Shown: positions 44,766 through 53,746 of the stretch, in pieces | Position numbering within the stretch: the first letter of the stretch is position 1 | Layout of the letters: the number at the start of each line of letters is the position of its first letter | Assembly (NCBI GenBank): GCA_023399055.1 | Contig: JAEWQV010000010.1 | Span: forward strand, 124,001-188,000 | Source of the DNA: Bacillota bacterium | GTDB lineage: Bacteria > Bacillota > Clostridia > Lachnospirales > Lachnospiraceae | Length of the DNA stretch: 64,000 nucleotides | Direction of reading: 5' to 3' | The notes under the pieces: model-generated | What the model saw: the letters and a program-made list of their open reading frames with translations, nothing else | The model's database searches: none | Told to the model about the DNA's origin: nothing | Translations under genes and position numbers: made by a program

Positions 44766-44895
44766 ATGAATTTCCTCCTGGTAGTAATATTTTTTCAAAT
44801 ATCTTGCCAAGCGACGGCGTACCTTTAAGATACACTTTTTTCCTTGGATTTTGCCAAGAAAACCCGTGGTTAATATTTATTTGTAAGGAACAGTA

Positions 44896-44924
44896 ATTAT
44901 ATTCCTATATCCAAGGTTTGTCAA
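44896..44924 (-). promoter_or_regulatory. Promoter of the ABC-2 exporter operon
   Basis: TTGACA (44924-44919) and TATAAT (44901-44896) with a 17-bp spacer: an exact consensus promoter about 130 bp before the ATPase start. The leader carries two direct copies of TTGCCAAG (plus strand 44804-44811 and 44851-44858). Confidence 0.9.
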
Positions 44925-44940
44925 TTATAATTATTTTATT

Positions 44941-44971
44941 AAATAAAAAATAGAAGGGACTTGTAGTCCCT
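44941..44971 (-). terminator. Terminator of the VWA operon
   Basis: On the minus strand AGGGACT/AGTCCCT (44971-44965 with 44961-44955) with a 3-nt loop is followed by TCTATTTTTTATTT. The stem begins six bases after the stop codon at 44977. Confidence 0.88.
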
Positions 44972-44976
44972 CCTAG

Positions 44977-45951
44977 TCAATTTAAATCTATTTCACGAGT
45001 TAAAACATCATATTCATACATTCCTCGAACTTCGTCTCCTGTATTAGTAGTCCATTCATAATCAATGCTTATTCTTGTGTCATTTATCCACTCACTCGCT
45101 TTAAATTCAGTATAACCTTCCATAGCTTTTGGCAACTTTGAATCAATTATTAAAATATCTTCAACCTCTGGAAGCTTGATTATACTCATATCGTTGGTAT
45201 CAATAACCATTGACGATAACCAGGTTCTTCCTCCCTGCTGTACGGAAACAAACCGACTATCCGGTGACCAGATATAGTTATTTAGTAATAGACTCTCACC
45301 ACTCCAAAGAACATCTCCCGTTTTGGTGTCAATCATTCTCATCTCTTTTAATGCATGAAGTCCACTTGGTCCATCCATATACATACCGATGCTTTCCATA
45401 CGGAGTTTCCCATCCGGCGAGGTTTTACATGCAAACCAAGGGGTACCAAAGTATTCCACATATTCCATCTTTTCTTTATCGTAAAACATGTTTAGATGTA
45501 TATAATCTGCTATAGAACTTATTGCAAATACATCAATTGGGTAGTCAATAGATTCAGCTTTACCAGTAATTGTAATAATATAATATTTTACATCATTGAT
45601 AATTTGGGTGGCGGATATCTCAAAATTTCTGTTTTCCTTTTCCTCAAAATATCCTTTGACTAGCATAATAGCCATGTTTTCATCAATTTCCGGAGAATTT
45701 TTGATAATATCATCAACAACTTCTTTTATATCATCCTTTACTTCTGTATCATACTTTTCTCCATTATTTTCATTCAACAGAACGGCTTCTCGCTCTACAA
45801 CTTCCTTTTCAACAATTGCTGTTGGAGAAATTACTTTTGATACTCCTCTGTTAAAGCTTTCCTCAGATTTCGAACAAGCAGTTAGAATAAAAGCCATACA
45901 TATTAAAATATAGATTTTACTCCTTTGATACTCCATACGTTTTTTCATCAT
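44977..45951 (-). CDS. Lipoprotein of unknown function
   Basis: A 324-residue protein with a lipoprotein signal (basic start, YILICMAFILTAC lipobox). The first part is acidic and helical (EVKDDIKEVVDDIIKN). The second is beta-rich, with WSGESLLLNNYIWSPDSRFVSVQQGG, which resembles one blade of a beta-propeller but is not repeated. I do not recognise a named family. It starts 29 bp downstream of the VWA gene's stop and shares its operon and terminator, so the product probably acts with those envelope proteins. Confidence 0.7.
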   Translation of the reverse strand: MMKKRMEYQRSKIYILICMAFILTACSKSEESFNRGVSKVISPTAIVEKEVVEREAVLLNENNGEKYDTEVKDDIKEVVDDIIKNSPEIDENMAIMLVKGYFEEKENRNFEISATQIINDVKYYIITITGKAESIDYPIDVFAISSIADYIHLNMFYDKEKMEYVEYFGTPWFACKTSPDGKLRMESIGMYMDGPSGLHALKEMRMIDTKTGDVLWSGESLLLNNYIWSPDSRFVSVQQGGRTWLSSMVIDTNDMSIIKLPEVEDILIIDSKLPKAMEGYTEFKASEWINDTRISIDYEWTTNTGDEVRGMYEYDVLTREIDLN

Positions 45952-45980
45952 ATATCACCCACAATTTCTAAATAAGCTTC

Positions 45981-47672
45981 CTACATCTGTGCATTAAATA
46001 AACTCTTTATTTTATAAATAACATCATCAGAATCCGCATTGATTGAGGATGCTTCATTAATATTAGAAATCATCTGAAGTGCATCAATGTTTGCATTATA
46101 TCCAATAGTATATATCGGTATTCCGCAGTCTTTAATAACTGACTGTACATAATCCAAGGAATGTCCCTTTGTTGTTTCGCCATCACTTAATAAGAATAAC
46201 ATGAGCTTTGTATTCGGGTTCTTCTCCTTTGCCTCTAACAACATCTGAACAGCAACTGTAATTCCATCATAGGTAGCTGTTTCTCCAACTGCTTGAAAAT
46301 CCTCAACTGCCCCTTGAAAATATGCTCTCTGATTAAGATTAAATTTACCAATGGGAACTTCAATCGTAACGTCAGAACTATAACTCACTAAACCAATATA
46401 ATTATTATCTTTTATATACTGTGCTCCATTAATTAAACTCTTTTTTAATTGACTGATGGGATCACCATCCATACTTCCACTCACATCAGCAACAAAGACC
46501 GCGGTAATATCTTTTCCACCATCCTTGTTATCCTTCCATAGCTGTTGTGCTTGAAGCACCTCTGCACCATTCACATCAATGTTTTCGCCTTGATAGTCAT
46601 TTAAACCATTAAAACCATATTCTGTAGCCAGTGATTGAGCCTTATTATCTAAGCAATACTCTGTAAAACTTTCAAGAGCAGCTTTCCTATCCTCTTCTAA
46701 GGTTCCAACTGCATAGATCGGATTATCATGTCGTATCCCAAAAGGAATAAATTCATATTTTGATAACTCTTTATCATTACTATATGTCTGATACTCCATT
46801 ACCATGCCTTCCAGCTTACCGGAGGCGGCACCCTCACGCATTTGTATGGTGGTATATGCAACATAAGGTACATTGTTTTGGAAGGAAGTAAATCCCGCCT
46901 TAGCTGTATCACTTAATAAATTCGAAGAATCATAAAAATGCAGTGTGCTTAATAAGAAATTTAAACCAGTGGAACTTGCAAGGGGATTGGTGTACCCCAT
47001 AATCATCTCATTTGCAGCCACCGCTTTTATAACTGCTGCCATATCCGCTTTCCCGTAGGTTTCTTCAAGTTTCTTCTTCGTCTCTTCCTTCACAAGAATA
47101 CCTGCTACATTACCCACTAAACGTTCTGCAACAAGGTCTACTTTCCCACCTTGGCCAGTAATTAAATCTCCCCATAATTTAGAAGAAGGAGTAAAGCCTT
47201 CCGGAACATATTTGCCAGATATAATGTAATCAGCAGCTAAGCCAGATGCTACGTTTCGTACAGAAACTGATATTGTTCTTCCTTGATAATCAAAATTCTC
47301 ATTATTAAATTCTTTTGCAACATCTATAATCCAACCATCCTTATTGCTACCGGATTTTTCTGGGCTTGCAAATATTTCAATATTAATATCGCCGTAGCCT
47401 TCTACCACCAGTGGATATTTATCAATGTCTGGCAATTCATCATATAAGGAGGCTGAAGCTAATTCAACCGATGCTTTTCTGGGATTCCCAGTATTAACCT
47501 TAATTTCTTCTTTTAAATACTCTATTTTCTCTGTGATTGTCTTATTATTAAATGCCTCTAAATCATTGCCCTTACCATTTTTGTCTTTTCCTAAACTTGA
47601 TATTACAACTAATACAACTAAGAAAACAACTACAATTCCAACGATAAATTTAACAATATTTCCCCGTTCCAT
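45981..47672 (-). CDS. Membrane-anchored VWA protein with a solute-binding-like domain
   Basis: A 563-residue protein. One membrane helix (8-27) is followed by an extracytoplasmic region (about 90-360) with features of a type 2 periplasmic binding fold (GYGDINIEIFASPEKSG, NPLASSTGLNFLLSTLHF, FGIRHDNPIYAVG). From about 388 to the end is a von Willebrand A domain with a complete MIDAS: DVSGS (396-400), Thr464 region GETATYDG, and SDGE (496-499). It should bind a divalent cation and a protein or peptide ligand outside the cell. GGAGG precedes the ATG. It is the middle gene of a three-gene operon. Confidence 0.83.
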   Translation of the reverse strand: MERGNIVKFIVGIVVVFLVVLVVISSLGKDKNGKGNDLEAFNNKTITEKIEYLKEEIKVNTGNPRKASVELASASLYDELPDIDKYPLVVEGYGDINIEIFASPEKSGSNKDGWIIDVAKEFNNENFDYQGRTISVSVRNVASGLAADYIISGKYVPEGFTPSSKLWGDLITGQGGKVDLVAERLVGNVAGILVKEETKKKLEETYGKADMAAVIKAVAANEMIMGYTNPLASSTGLNFLLSTLHFYDSSNLLSDTAKAGFTSFQNNVPYVAYTTIQMREGAASGKLEGMVMEYQTYSNDKELSKYEFIPFGIRHDNPIYAVGTLEEDRKAALESFTEYCLDNKAQSLATEYGFNGLNDYQGENIDVNGAEVLQAQQLWKDNKDGGKDITAVFVADVSGSMDGDPISQLKKSLINGAQYIKDNNYIGLVSYSSDVTIEVPIGKFNLNQRAYFQGAVEDFQAVGETATYDGITVAVQMLLEAKEKNPNTKLMLFLLSDGETTKGHSLDYVQSVIKDCGIPIYTIGYNANIDALQMISNINEASSINADSDDVIYKIKSLFNAQM

Positions 47673-47683
47673 TTTGTATCCTC

Positions 47684-48397
47684 CTATTTTTGATTGTATT
47701 TCTTTGCCAGTTCGTCCACTTCATCATCTTCTAAGCGAAGACTTTGCATTGCATTAACAACATCTTTTAACCTGGTCATATCTGAGTCTACCTTTATCTC
47801 GTTCATCCTGGATATCTCTGTTATTAAAGTCTCAAAATCATTTAAAATATTATTGTTTTTTATTAATTGTTCTTCCATAAAGTCTATGTTTTTTATAATA
47901 TAATCTGGTAAGCCATATTCATCAAAAATCTCCAACCTGTTTATAAACATTTGGACATTTACCAACATGGCTTTTTCCACTGCGGGTATCAACCCCGACA
48001 AAGAACTATCCCCTTTCATATCCATTTTAACATCGATTAATTGTGATAGGACTTTTTTACGCCTCTTAAAAATCTGAATTTGGTTTAGTAGTCTCTTTAT
48101 TCGACTGACAAGCTGTTCATTTCTAAATACTTTAATTTGATCCTCTAAGTGATAATATAAACTATCAAGTTCTGTTACCTTATCCTCTTGGGTGATTTCC
48201 TGAACAGAAACTTTGAAAATGCTCTTATACAGTATCATAATCGAAAAAAATAAAACCATAAATATTCCCATAATAATAGCGGTTATGGCTAAACTACCTA
48301 ACTGTACTCTATTGTATACAATTACTGCTAATGGAATAGTCAAGATAGCACTAACACCAATCATCCAATACATTGTAAAATTCTTATTCTGCTTCAT
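47684..48397 (-). CDS. Two-helix membrane protein with coiled coil (XpaC-like)
   Basis: A 237-residue protein with two membrane helices (about 11-27 and 35-57), then a cytoplasmic region that is almost wholly helical and rich in charged residues (ELDSLYYHLEDQIKVFRNEQ, RIKRLLNQIQIFKRRKK, MEEQLIKNNNILNDFETLI). The layout recalls XpaC-type proteins that are encoded with VWA or TelA genes, but the match is by layout only. It starts the operon; the VWA gene begins 11 bp after its stop. Confidence 0.6.
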   Translation of the reverse strand: MKQNKNFTMYWMIGVSAILTIPLAVIVYNRVQLGSLAITAIIMGIFMVLFFSIMILYKSIFKVSVQEITQEDKVTELDSLYYHLEDQIKVFRNEQLVSRIKRLLNQIQIFKRRKKVLSQLIDVKMDMKGDSSLSGLIPAVEKAMLVNVQMFINRLEIFDEYGLPDYIIKNIDFMEEQLIKNNNILNDFETLITEISRMNEIKVDSDMTRLKDVVNAMQSLRLEDDEVDELAKKYNQK

Positions 48398-48591
48398 CTC
48401 CAGACTTACCTCCCTAAACTATATGGTTTAAATAGACCTGACCTTCGGTAATCCTATACTGTAACCTAATTGAAAGTTCTACGAAATTAAGTAATCTCTT
48501 TAAAAATATGTCATATTAATTAATAATCTTACCTTATTATTCCAGACATTTCAAGTAAGCGATTGATTAAATTAATTAAAGACACATTAAA

Positions 48592-48633
48592 AAAGTTCAA
48601 ACCGAAGCTAACATAAGCCTCAATTTGAACTTT
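48592..48633 (-). terminator. Terminator of the histidine-phosphatase gene
   Basis: On the minus strand a stem of 16 paired positions (AAAGTTCAAA..., then GAGGCT/AGCTTC after a small internal loop) with a 6-nt loop is followed by T-rich sequence (48591 downward). It sits 36 bp after the stop at 48669. Confidence 0.85.
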
Positions 48634-48668
48634 CTTTCTTTATATTTTATATTTTAATATTCATTTCA

Positions 48669-49262
48669 TTAATTAAAAACTAATCCTAGTTCAAGATATT
48701 CCTTAGGCGTAAGATTATATTTCTCAAGTGTCAGGTCACCGTCTGTGTAATTAATAATATTAATACAGGTGTTCTTTAATAATATCTTACCTGTTCCTGT
48801 ATTTCCATTGCTTAGTACAGACAGTACACTATTAATTGAAGCTCCGTGTGAAACCATAACAATATTACCGTTGTTATATTGTTGTGCATACTTTTTAAGG
48901 TTAGCTATCATTCGCTTACACAAGTCTTCCCAAGGCTCTTTGTCATCCTCCTCACCTGTGGCATAGAAGGCTTCTCTTTCCGTTGGCGTCATTCCGGATA
49001 CTTTTGAAAAGTCTCTTTCTGTAATTCCCTCTTCAACAATGACCTTATCAACCTCTGTATATTGTGCAATTATCTCTGCTGTTTTTTTTGCCCTTATTAG
49101 TGGGCTAGTGATAACAGCCATAAACTTACTTGATTTAATTGCATTTCCACATTCTCTTGCCTGTTCCATACCAAAGTCATTAAGGGGAATATCTTCTCTG
49201 CCTTGAAATCTGCCTTCCAAGTTCCAATTCGTTTGTCCATGTCTGATTAAAAAAATCTTCAT
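48669..49262 (-). CDS. Histidine phosphatase family protein
   Basis: A 197-residue phosphatase of the phosphoglycerate mutase-like superfamily. LIRHGQTNWNLEGRFQGREDIPLN holds the phospho-acceptor His and RHG motif; VITSPLIRAKKTAEII and MVSHGASINS supply the second Arg and His; Glu in EEGITERDF completes the site. The substrate is not predictable (phosphoglycerate, alpha-ribazole phosphate or a sugar phosphate are all possible). I use the ATG at 49262, seven bases after CGGAG. It lies 22 bp after the chemoreceptor gene and may be cotranscribed with it. Confidence 0.88.
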   Translation of the reverse strand: MKIFLIRHGQTNWNLEGRFQGREDIPLNDFGMEQARECGNAIKSSKFMAVITSPLIRAKKTAEIIAQYTEVDKVIVEEGITERDFSKVSGMTPTEREAFYATGEEDDKEPWEDLCKRMIANLKKYAQQYNNGNIVMVSHGASINSVLSVLSNGNTGTGKILLKNTCINIINYTDGDLTLEKYNLTPKEYLELGLVFN

Positions 49263-49284
49263 TCTCATTCTCCGATACTAGTAG

Positions 49285-51321
49285 TTAAAGCTTGAAGCGT
49301 AAAATAATCTCCTGAAGACTGACAGCTAATGCTGCTAAACGTTCACTGGATTTTGCAATTTCGTCAAGAGAGGTACTTTGCTCTAACATTGCTGAAGACG
49401 CTTCCTGCGTACTTGCTGCATTCTCCTCTGCAATTGCTGACAATGCCTGAATCATCTCCATAATATCATCCTTAGCATTCAGCATTTCCTTGCCTGAAGC
49501 ATTTAATTGCTCCATTGCTTTTCCTGTTCCTTCTGTTGCTTCCTTAATCAAAACATATTTTTGCTTTGTGTTACTAACACTCACACTCTGCTCTTTGGAT
49601 ATAGCATTTACTCTTTCCATTGCATTTACAGCTTTCAAAACCACTTCCTGTAACTGATTAACAATATCGTTAATATGAGTTGTAGAATTAGCCGATTGAC
49701 CAGCAAGCTTTTTAATTTCAGCCGCAACCACAGCAAATCCTCTTCCTGCTTCTCCTGCCTTCGCAGCTTCAATTGATGCGTTCAGAGAAAGTAAGTTTGT
49801 CTGGTCTGCAATGGATGCAATTACTGTACTTGCTTCTCCAATTTGAGCAGTACTATCATTTGTCTTCTGTATAATATCATAGATTTCACGAATTGCCTTG
49901 CTACTTTCTTGTGAAATGTCAGAAAGTCGATCAATCTCTATTAAGCCATCCGCTACAACTCCTACAATTTTATCCGAAGCCAGGTTCATATTATCCATGT
50001 AATCTTCGTTTTGCTCAATCATTTCACCAAGGTTAATAGCCTGTAAGGAGCCCTTTTCCGTATTAGCTGCTTGCTCAGATGCACCTTTTGCTATCTCTTC
50101 TACAGTACGTGATACTTCTTCTGATGCGGTTGCTGATTGTTCTGTCGTTGCTGTAAGTTCTTGTGCTGTTGAAGTTAATTGTATCGAGGAATCTGTAATC
50201 TCACCAATAATAGCTCTTAAGCTTGTGGTAATGCTTTGCATGGACCTTGCCAGTGTACCATTCTCATCCTTAAGTTTTTGATATTTATCAGGTACATCTG
50301 CTGACATATCAAGTTGTGCGATACTATCTGATATCCTAGCTAATCTAACAATAGGCTTTGATATAATAGTTCCAACTATGTATACAAATATCATTGCAAA
50401 CAGTAAGCAAATTGGTGCATAGAGTAACATTTTATTTTGCATATCGCTGTTTGCAGCAAGAACTTCCTCTGCTTTGGCAGTCACAACATAAATCCAATCC
50501 GTACCCTTTATTTTTGAGAAACCAGCATATATGCTATATCCGTCATAGTCGTAATTTACAAAACCCTCATTTTCTCTCAAAATGGTGCGCTCAGCTGCCG
50601 CAAAAGATTTAAATTTTTCCTGCGCAGCTTTTAATTCCTCTTCTGTCATTTTTTCTTTAATTTCTGGTACTCCAGCCACAATTTTAACAGGATTTATTAG
50701 ATCTTTCACCAACTCTTCGTTTGGGTGAGCTATGATTTGACCTACATTATTAACAATGAAAGCATAACCCTCTTCACCAAAGCCTCCTTCAAGAATAAAG
50801 CTGCTTAAGGTACTTGCATCTCTGCGTCCTATCAATATTGATATTATTTTATCATCCTTTATGACTGGAACTGCAACCATAATAACTGGTTGCCCTGTTA
50901 CAGAACTTGTTATAACGTCAGAAATGTTTGCTACTCCTGTCCATGCTTTTTGTATGTAAGAACGACTTGCTAACATTGCTTCTGTACCATCGTTATAATA
51001 TGCTGTTCCATCTGGTTGTACAATAGCAAGGGCTAAATACTGTGAATATTCCATTTGGTGTCTAAGCGCTTGTAACTGTACATCTAAATCACCAGATTGT
51101 AAGGCCTCTGTATGGGCTAATGTGTTTAACTCAATAGTTATGGCATCCATTTTACTTTCCATGATTTTTGCTTCATCCGCAGCTAACAGTTTTACTGTTT
51201 TTTGAACTTCTTGCGTTATTAAGTTCTTTCCTGTACTTATTGAAATGAAGGAAACAAGGCTTATTATTACAATCAATATTATCATAAATGACACTAATAA
51301 TTTGGTTTTTATTTTTTTCAT
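49285..51321 (-). CDS. Methyl-accepting chemotaxis protein (dCache-HAMP)
   Basis: A 678-residue receptor: TM1 (about 7-27), a double Cache sensor (about 35-285, with ILIGRRDASTLSSFI and GYAFIVNNVGQIIAHPNE), TM2 (about 298-320), HAMP (about 322-375) and a long signalling coiled coil. The conserved hairpin tip reads IASIADQTNLLSLNASIEAAKAGEAGRGFAVVA... and contacts CheA and CheW. Several Gln/Glu pairs in heptad positions are candidate methylation sites. Ligands of Cache domains are usually small organic molecules; none can be named. The upstream region carries a duplicated block. Confidence 0.94.
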   Translation of the reverse strand: MKKIKTKLLVSFMIILIVIISLVSFISISTGKNLITQEVQKTVKLLAADEAKIMESKMDAITIELNTLAHTEALQSGDLDVQLQALRHQMEYSQYLALAIVQPDGTAYYNDGTEAMLASRSYIQKAWTGVANISDVITSSVTGQPVIMVAVPVIKDDKIISILIGRRDASTLSSFILEGGFGEEGYAFIVNNVGQIIAHPNEELVKDLINPVKIVAGVPEIKEKMTEEELKAAQEKFKSFAAAERTILRENEGFVNYDYDGYSIYAGFSKIKGTDWIYVVTAKAEEVLAANSDMQNKMLLYAPICLLFAMIFVYIVGTIISKPIVRLARISDSIAQLDMSADVPDKYQKLKDENGTLARSMQSITTSLRAIIGEITDSSIQLTSTAQELTATTEQSATASEEVSRTVEEIAKGASEQAANTEKGSLQAINLGEMIEQNEDYMDNMNLASDKIVGVVADGLIEIDRLSDISQESSKAIREIYDIIQKTNDSTAQIGEASTVIASIADQTNLLSLNASIEAAKAGEAGRGFAVVAAEIKKLAGQSANSTTHINDIVNQLQEVVLKAVNAMERVNAISKEQSVSVSNTKQKYVLIKEATEGTGKAMEQLNASGKEMLNAKDDIMEMIQALSAIAEENAASTQEASSAMLEQSTSLDEIAKSSERLAALAVSLQEIILRFKL

Positions 51322-51861
51322 GTGTCTTTATCCTGCCTTTACTATGTTCTTTTACTTTGTTCTTTTACTTTACTTTATTACATTAAAATAATATATTATT
51401 TTATTTCGCTTTTCAACATAAATATACATTTTATACTTAAATTATATTATTTTTGACAAACAGTTCATTCTTGTGAGTTATTTAATATAATATAGAGAAG
51501 AAAGTTTGCTATCTAAAGTATATTGTATAAAATAACTTATAAGGCGCTCTGCTCTAAGCGAGGTCCCGCAACGAAATCGAGTTTATCACTGAACTGTTAT
51601 ATAAATATAGCCTTTGATATAAATACAAAAGGAGGAAGCTTGCTTTCAAATGTATATTGTATCATATAACTTATAAGGTGCTCTGCCCTAAGCAAGATGC
51701 ATCGAAGCGAAATCAAGCTTATGGCTGAACTGTTACATAAACATAGCCTTTGAAGAACTTATGGCTTAGCTGTTAAGTTTGATAAATCGTATAAAAAGAA
51801 ATAGGAATGAACTTTATAACTAAATTCGTCATAAATGCTCATTCCTATCTATTATTCATAT
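51322..51861. other. Intergenic region with duplicated block
   Basis: 540 bp between pdxA and the chemoreceptor. The central part is an imperfect direct repeat (51497-51617 and 51631-51753). The rest is AT-rich; it must hold the chemoreceptor promoter. No ORF is supported. Confidence 0.5.
51497..51753. repeat. Two imperfect direct copies of a 120-bp block
   Basis: Copies at 51497-51617 and 51631-51753 share long identical stretches, including TATATTGTAT, ATAACTTATAAGG, CTCTGC and CTAAGC, CGAAATC, and TGAACTGTTA..TAAA..ATAGCCTTTGA. Each has a short internal inverted pairing TAAGC/GYTTA. A third partial match (CTTATGGCTTAGCTGTTA) follows at about 51759. Neither copy can encode protein. Confidence 0.8.
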
Positions 51862-52854
51862 TTAATTATAATGAAATGAATACTTTGCTGCCAGTAAGAT
51901 TGCTTCCACCATGCTAATTTCACTTGCAATTCCTTTTCCTGCAATATCCATGGCTGTGCCATGATCAACGGAAGTTCTTAAAAAGGGTAACCCGCCAGTA
52001 ATTGCGATGGTTCGGTCAAAATCCAAGGTTTTCGTAGCAATGTGACCTTGATCATGGTATAGCGATAAAACACTATTATAATGTCCCTTCAAGGCTAGAT
52101 GAAACACAGAATCTGCACCAATTGGTCCTACTACATTAATTCCCTCTTCCTGCAACTCCTTAACAGCAGGTACTACATGGTTAACTTCTTCATCACCAAA
52201 TAATCCATGTTCCCCGCTATGTGGGTTAAGTCCAGCAATTGCCATAGTACCTTCGGTTACACCTAGTTGCCGAAGCATACTCTTACATTTGTGCACACAA
52301 GACTTAATCCTATCCTTTGTAACAAGAGCACATGCATTTTTTAAGGAAACATGCCTCGAAAGAAAGAATACTCTTAAGCCTCTCACTTCAAACATTGTGA
52401 GCGGATCTTTGGTATTTGTTAAAGCTCCGAAGATTTCTGTATGTCCGATGAAGTCAATTTCACCCGCTTTCAGTGATTCCTTATTAATTGGTGTAGTTGC
52501 CACCGCAGAAACCAATTTACCATTAGCAAGCTCTATACTTTTTTGTATATATTCAAAGGCGGCTTTACCACACATTCCACTAATTTCACCAATGTGATAT
52601 TCTTCCATTACAACATTGTTTAAGTCGATAAAATTCAGAACGCCCTCACGATAATCACCGTCATCGGGGTTTTGCAAGATATTTAGTGTCAGTTTTATCC
52701 CAGTAAACTTTAACGCATTTTGCAGGATTCTTTGATCACCTACTACAATGCAACGTGTTTTACTTTGAACTTCCTCATTTGCAAGTGCTTTTACTACGAT
52801 TTCAGGTCCAATCCCAGCTGGGTCTCCCATGGGAATTGCTATGATAGGTTTCAT
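51862..52854 (-). CDS. pdxA: PdxA-family dehydrogenase
   Basis: A 330-residue NAD-dependent dehydrogenase with PdxA motifs: IPMGDPAGIGPEIVVKAL, a metal-binding region with GLNPHSGEHGLFGDEE, LYHDQGHIATKTLDF, TGGLPFLRTSVDHGTAMDIAGKG. Canonical PdxA oxidises 4-phosphohydroxythreonine in vitamin B6 synthesis. In Firmicutes without the DXP-dependent B6 pathway, PdxA2 proteins act instead on 4-phospho-erythronate or threonate. No pdxJ or DUF1537 kinase is nearby to decide. It follows pflA by 40 bp, an unusual partner. Confidence 0.85.
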   Translation of the reverse strand: MKPIIAIPMGDPAGIGPEIVVKALANEEVQSKTRCIVVGDQRILQNALKFTGIKLTLNILQNPDDGDYREGVLNFIDLNNVVMEEYHIGEISGMCGKAAFEYIQKSIELANGKLVSAVATTPINKESLKAGEIDFIGHTEIFGALTNTKDPLTMFEVRGLRVFFLSRHVSLKNACALVTKDRIKSCVHKCKSMLRQLGVTEGTMAIAGLNPHSGEHGLFGDEEVNHVVPAVKELQEEGINVVGPIGADSVFHLALKGHYNSVLSLYHDQGHIATKTLDFDRTIAITGGLPFLRTSVDHGTAMDIAGKGIASEISMVEAILLAAKYSFHYN

Positions 52855-52894
52855 ACCATAACCTCACTTCTTGCAATAATCCAATCCTACCTAT

Positions 52895-53635
52895 TTAAAC
52901 ATTTGATGAAACTATCTTACCATTGGTTTTAAATATTTCCTTCACCTCTGCCAATAATTCCTTACTTGGCTCTTTTGTGTCTGTTAGTTGATATTCCAGT
53001 CCCATCTCTTTCCATTTATACTCGCCCATCTTATGGAAGGGTAATAGCTCAATCTTAGTAACATTAGGGTAATTATCCAAATGTGCTGATAACTTCCTAA
53101 TACTATCCAGATTGTCGGTCAGATTTGGTACTAGTACATAACGAATCCAAGTCGTAATATTCTTCTCTTTCAGATACTCTAAAAAAGATAGGGTTGGAGA
53201 AAGCGCTACTCCAGTAACCTTTTCATATACCCTGGGATCATAATTTTTAATATCTAATAAAACAATATCCGTATATTCAAGTACTTCTTTTACCATATCA
53301 TTGAAGATATAACCCGAGGTGTCAATGGCAATTGAAATCTTATGTTTCTTCAGTATTTTACAAACCTCAATAATAAAATTTGCCTGTAATAAGGGTTCTC
53401 CTCCGGTGAAGGTCACCCCTCCACCGGAAAAGTCCATATAGGATTTATATTTTAATATTTCAGCCGCTAATTTCTCACTATCATAAGTGGAACCTTTACT
53501 GACATCCCAAGTATCTGGATTATGACAGAATTGACATCTAAGTGGACATCCCTGCATAAATACTACAAACCGGATGCCAGGTCCGTCAACAGTTCCAAAA
53601 CTTTCAAGTGAATGTATTCGTCCAACAACGCTCAT
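52895..53635 (-). CDS. pflA: Pyruvate formate-lyase activating enzyme
   Basis: A 246-residue radical SAM enzyme. The cluster motif is CPLRCQFCHNPDTW (CxxxCxxC), followed by FTGGEPLLQANF, and DTSGYI, VLLDIKNYDP typical of PflA. It installs the glycyl radical on PflB using S-adenosylmethionine. It lies 111 bp after pflB on the same strand. The length is normal for PflA without the extra ferredoxin domain found in other glycyl-radical activases. Confidence 0.95.
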   Translation of the reverse strand: MSVVGRIHSLESFGTVDGPGIRFVVFMQGCPLRCQFCHNPDTWDVSKGSTYDSEKLAAEILKYKSYMDFSGGGVTFTGGEPLLQANFIIEVCKILKKHKISIAIDTSGYIFNDMVKEVLEYTDIVLLDIKNYDPRVYEKVTGVALSPTLSFLEYLKEKNITTWIRYVLVPNLTDNLDSIRKLSAHLDNYPNVTKIELLPFHKMGEYKWKEMGLEYQLTDTKEPSKELLAEVKEIFKTNGKIVSSNV

Positions 53636-53746
53636 AATTACACCAGCCTTTCTAGAAAAGCAAACCTTAAGCTTATAGGTACTGGAATATCTATGTGTGT
53701 GTCAATTAGATTGCAAACTTTTATTATATTTCTAATGAGCCACATC

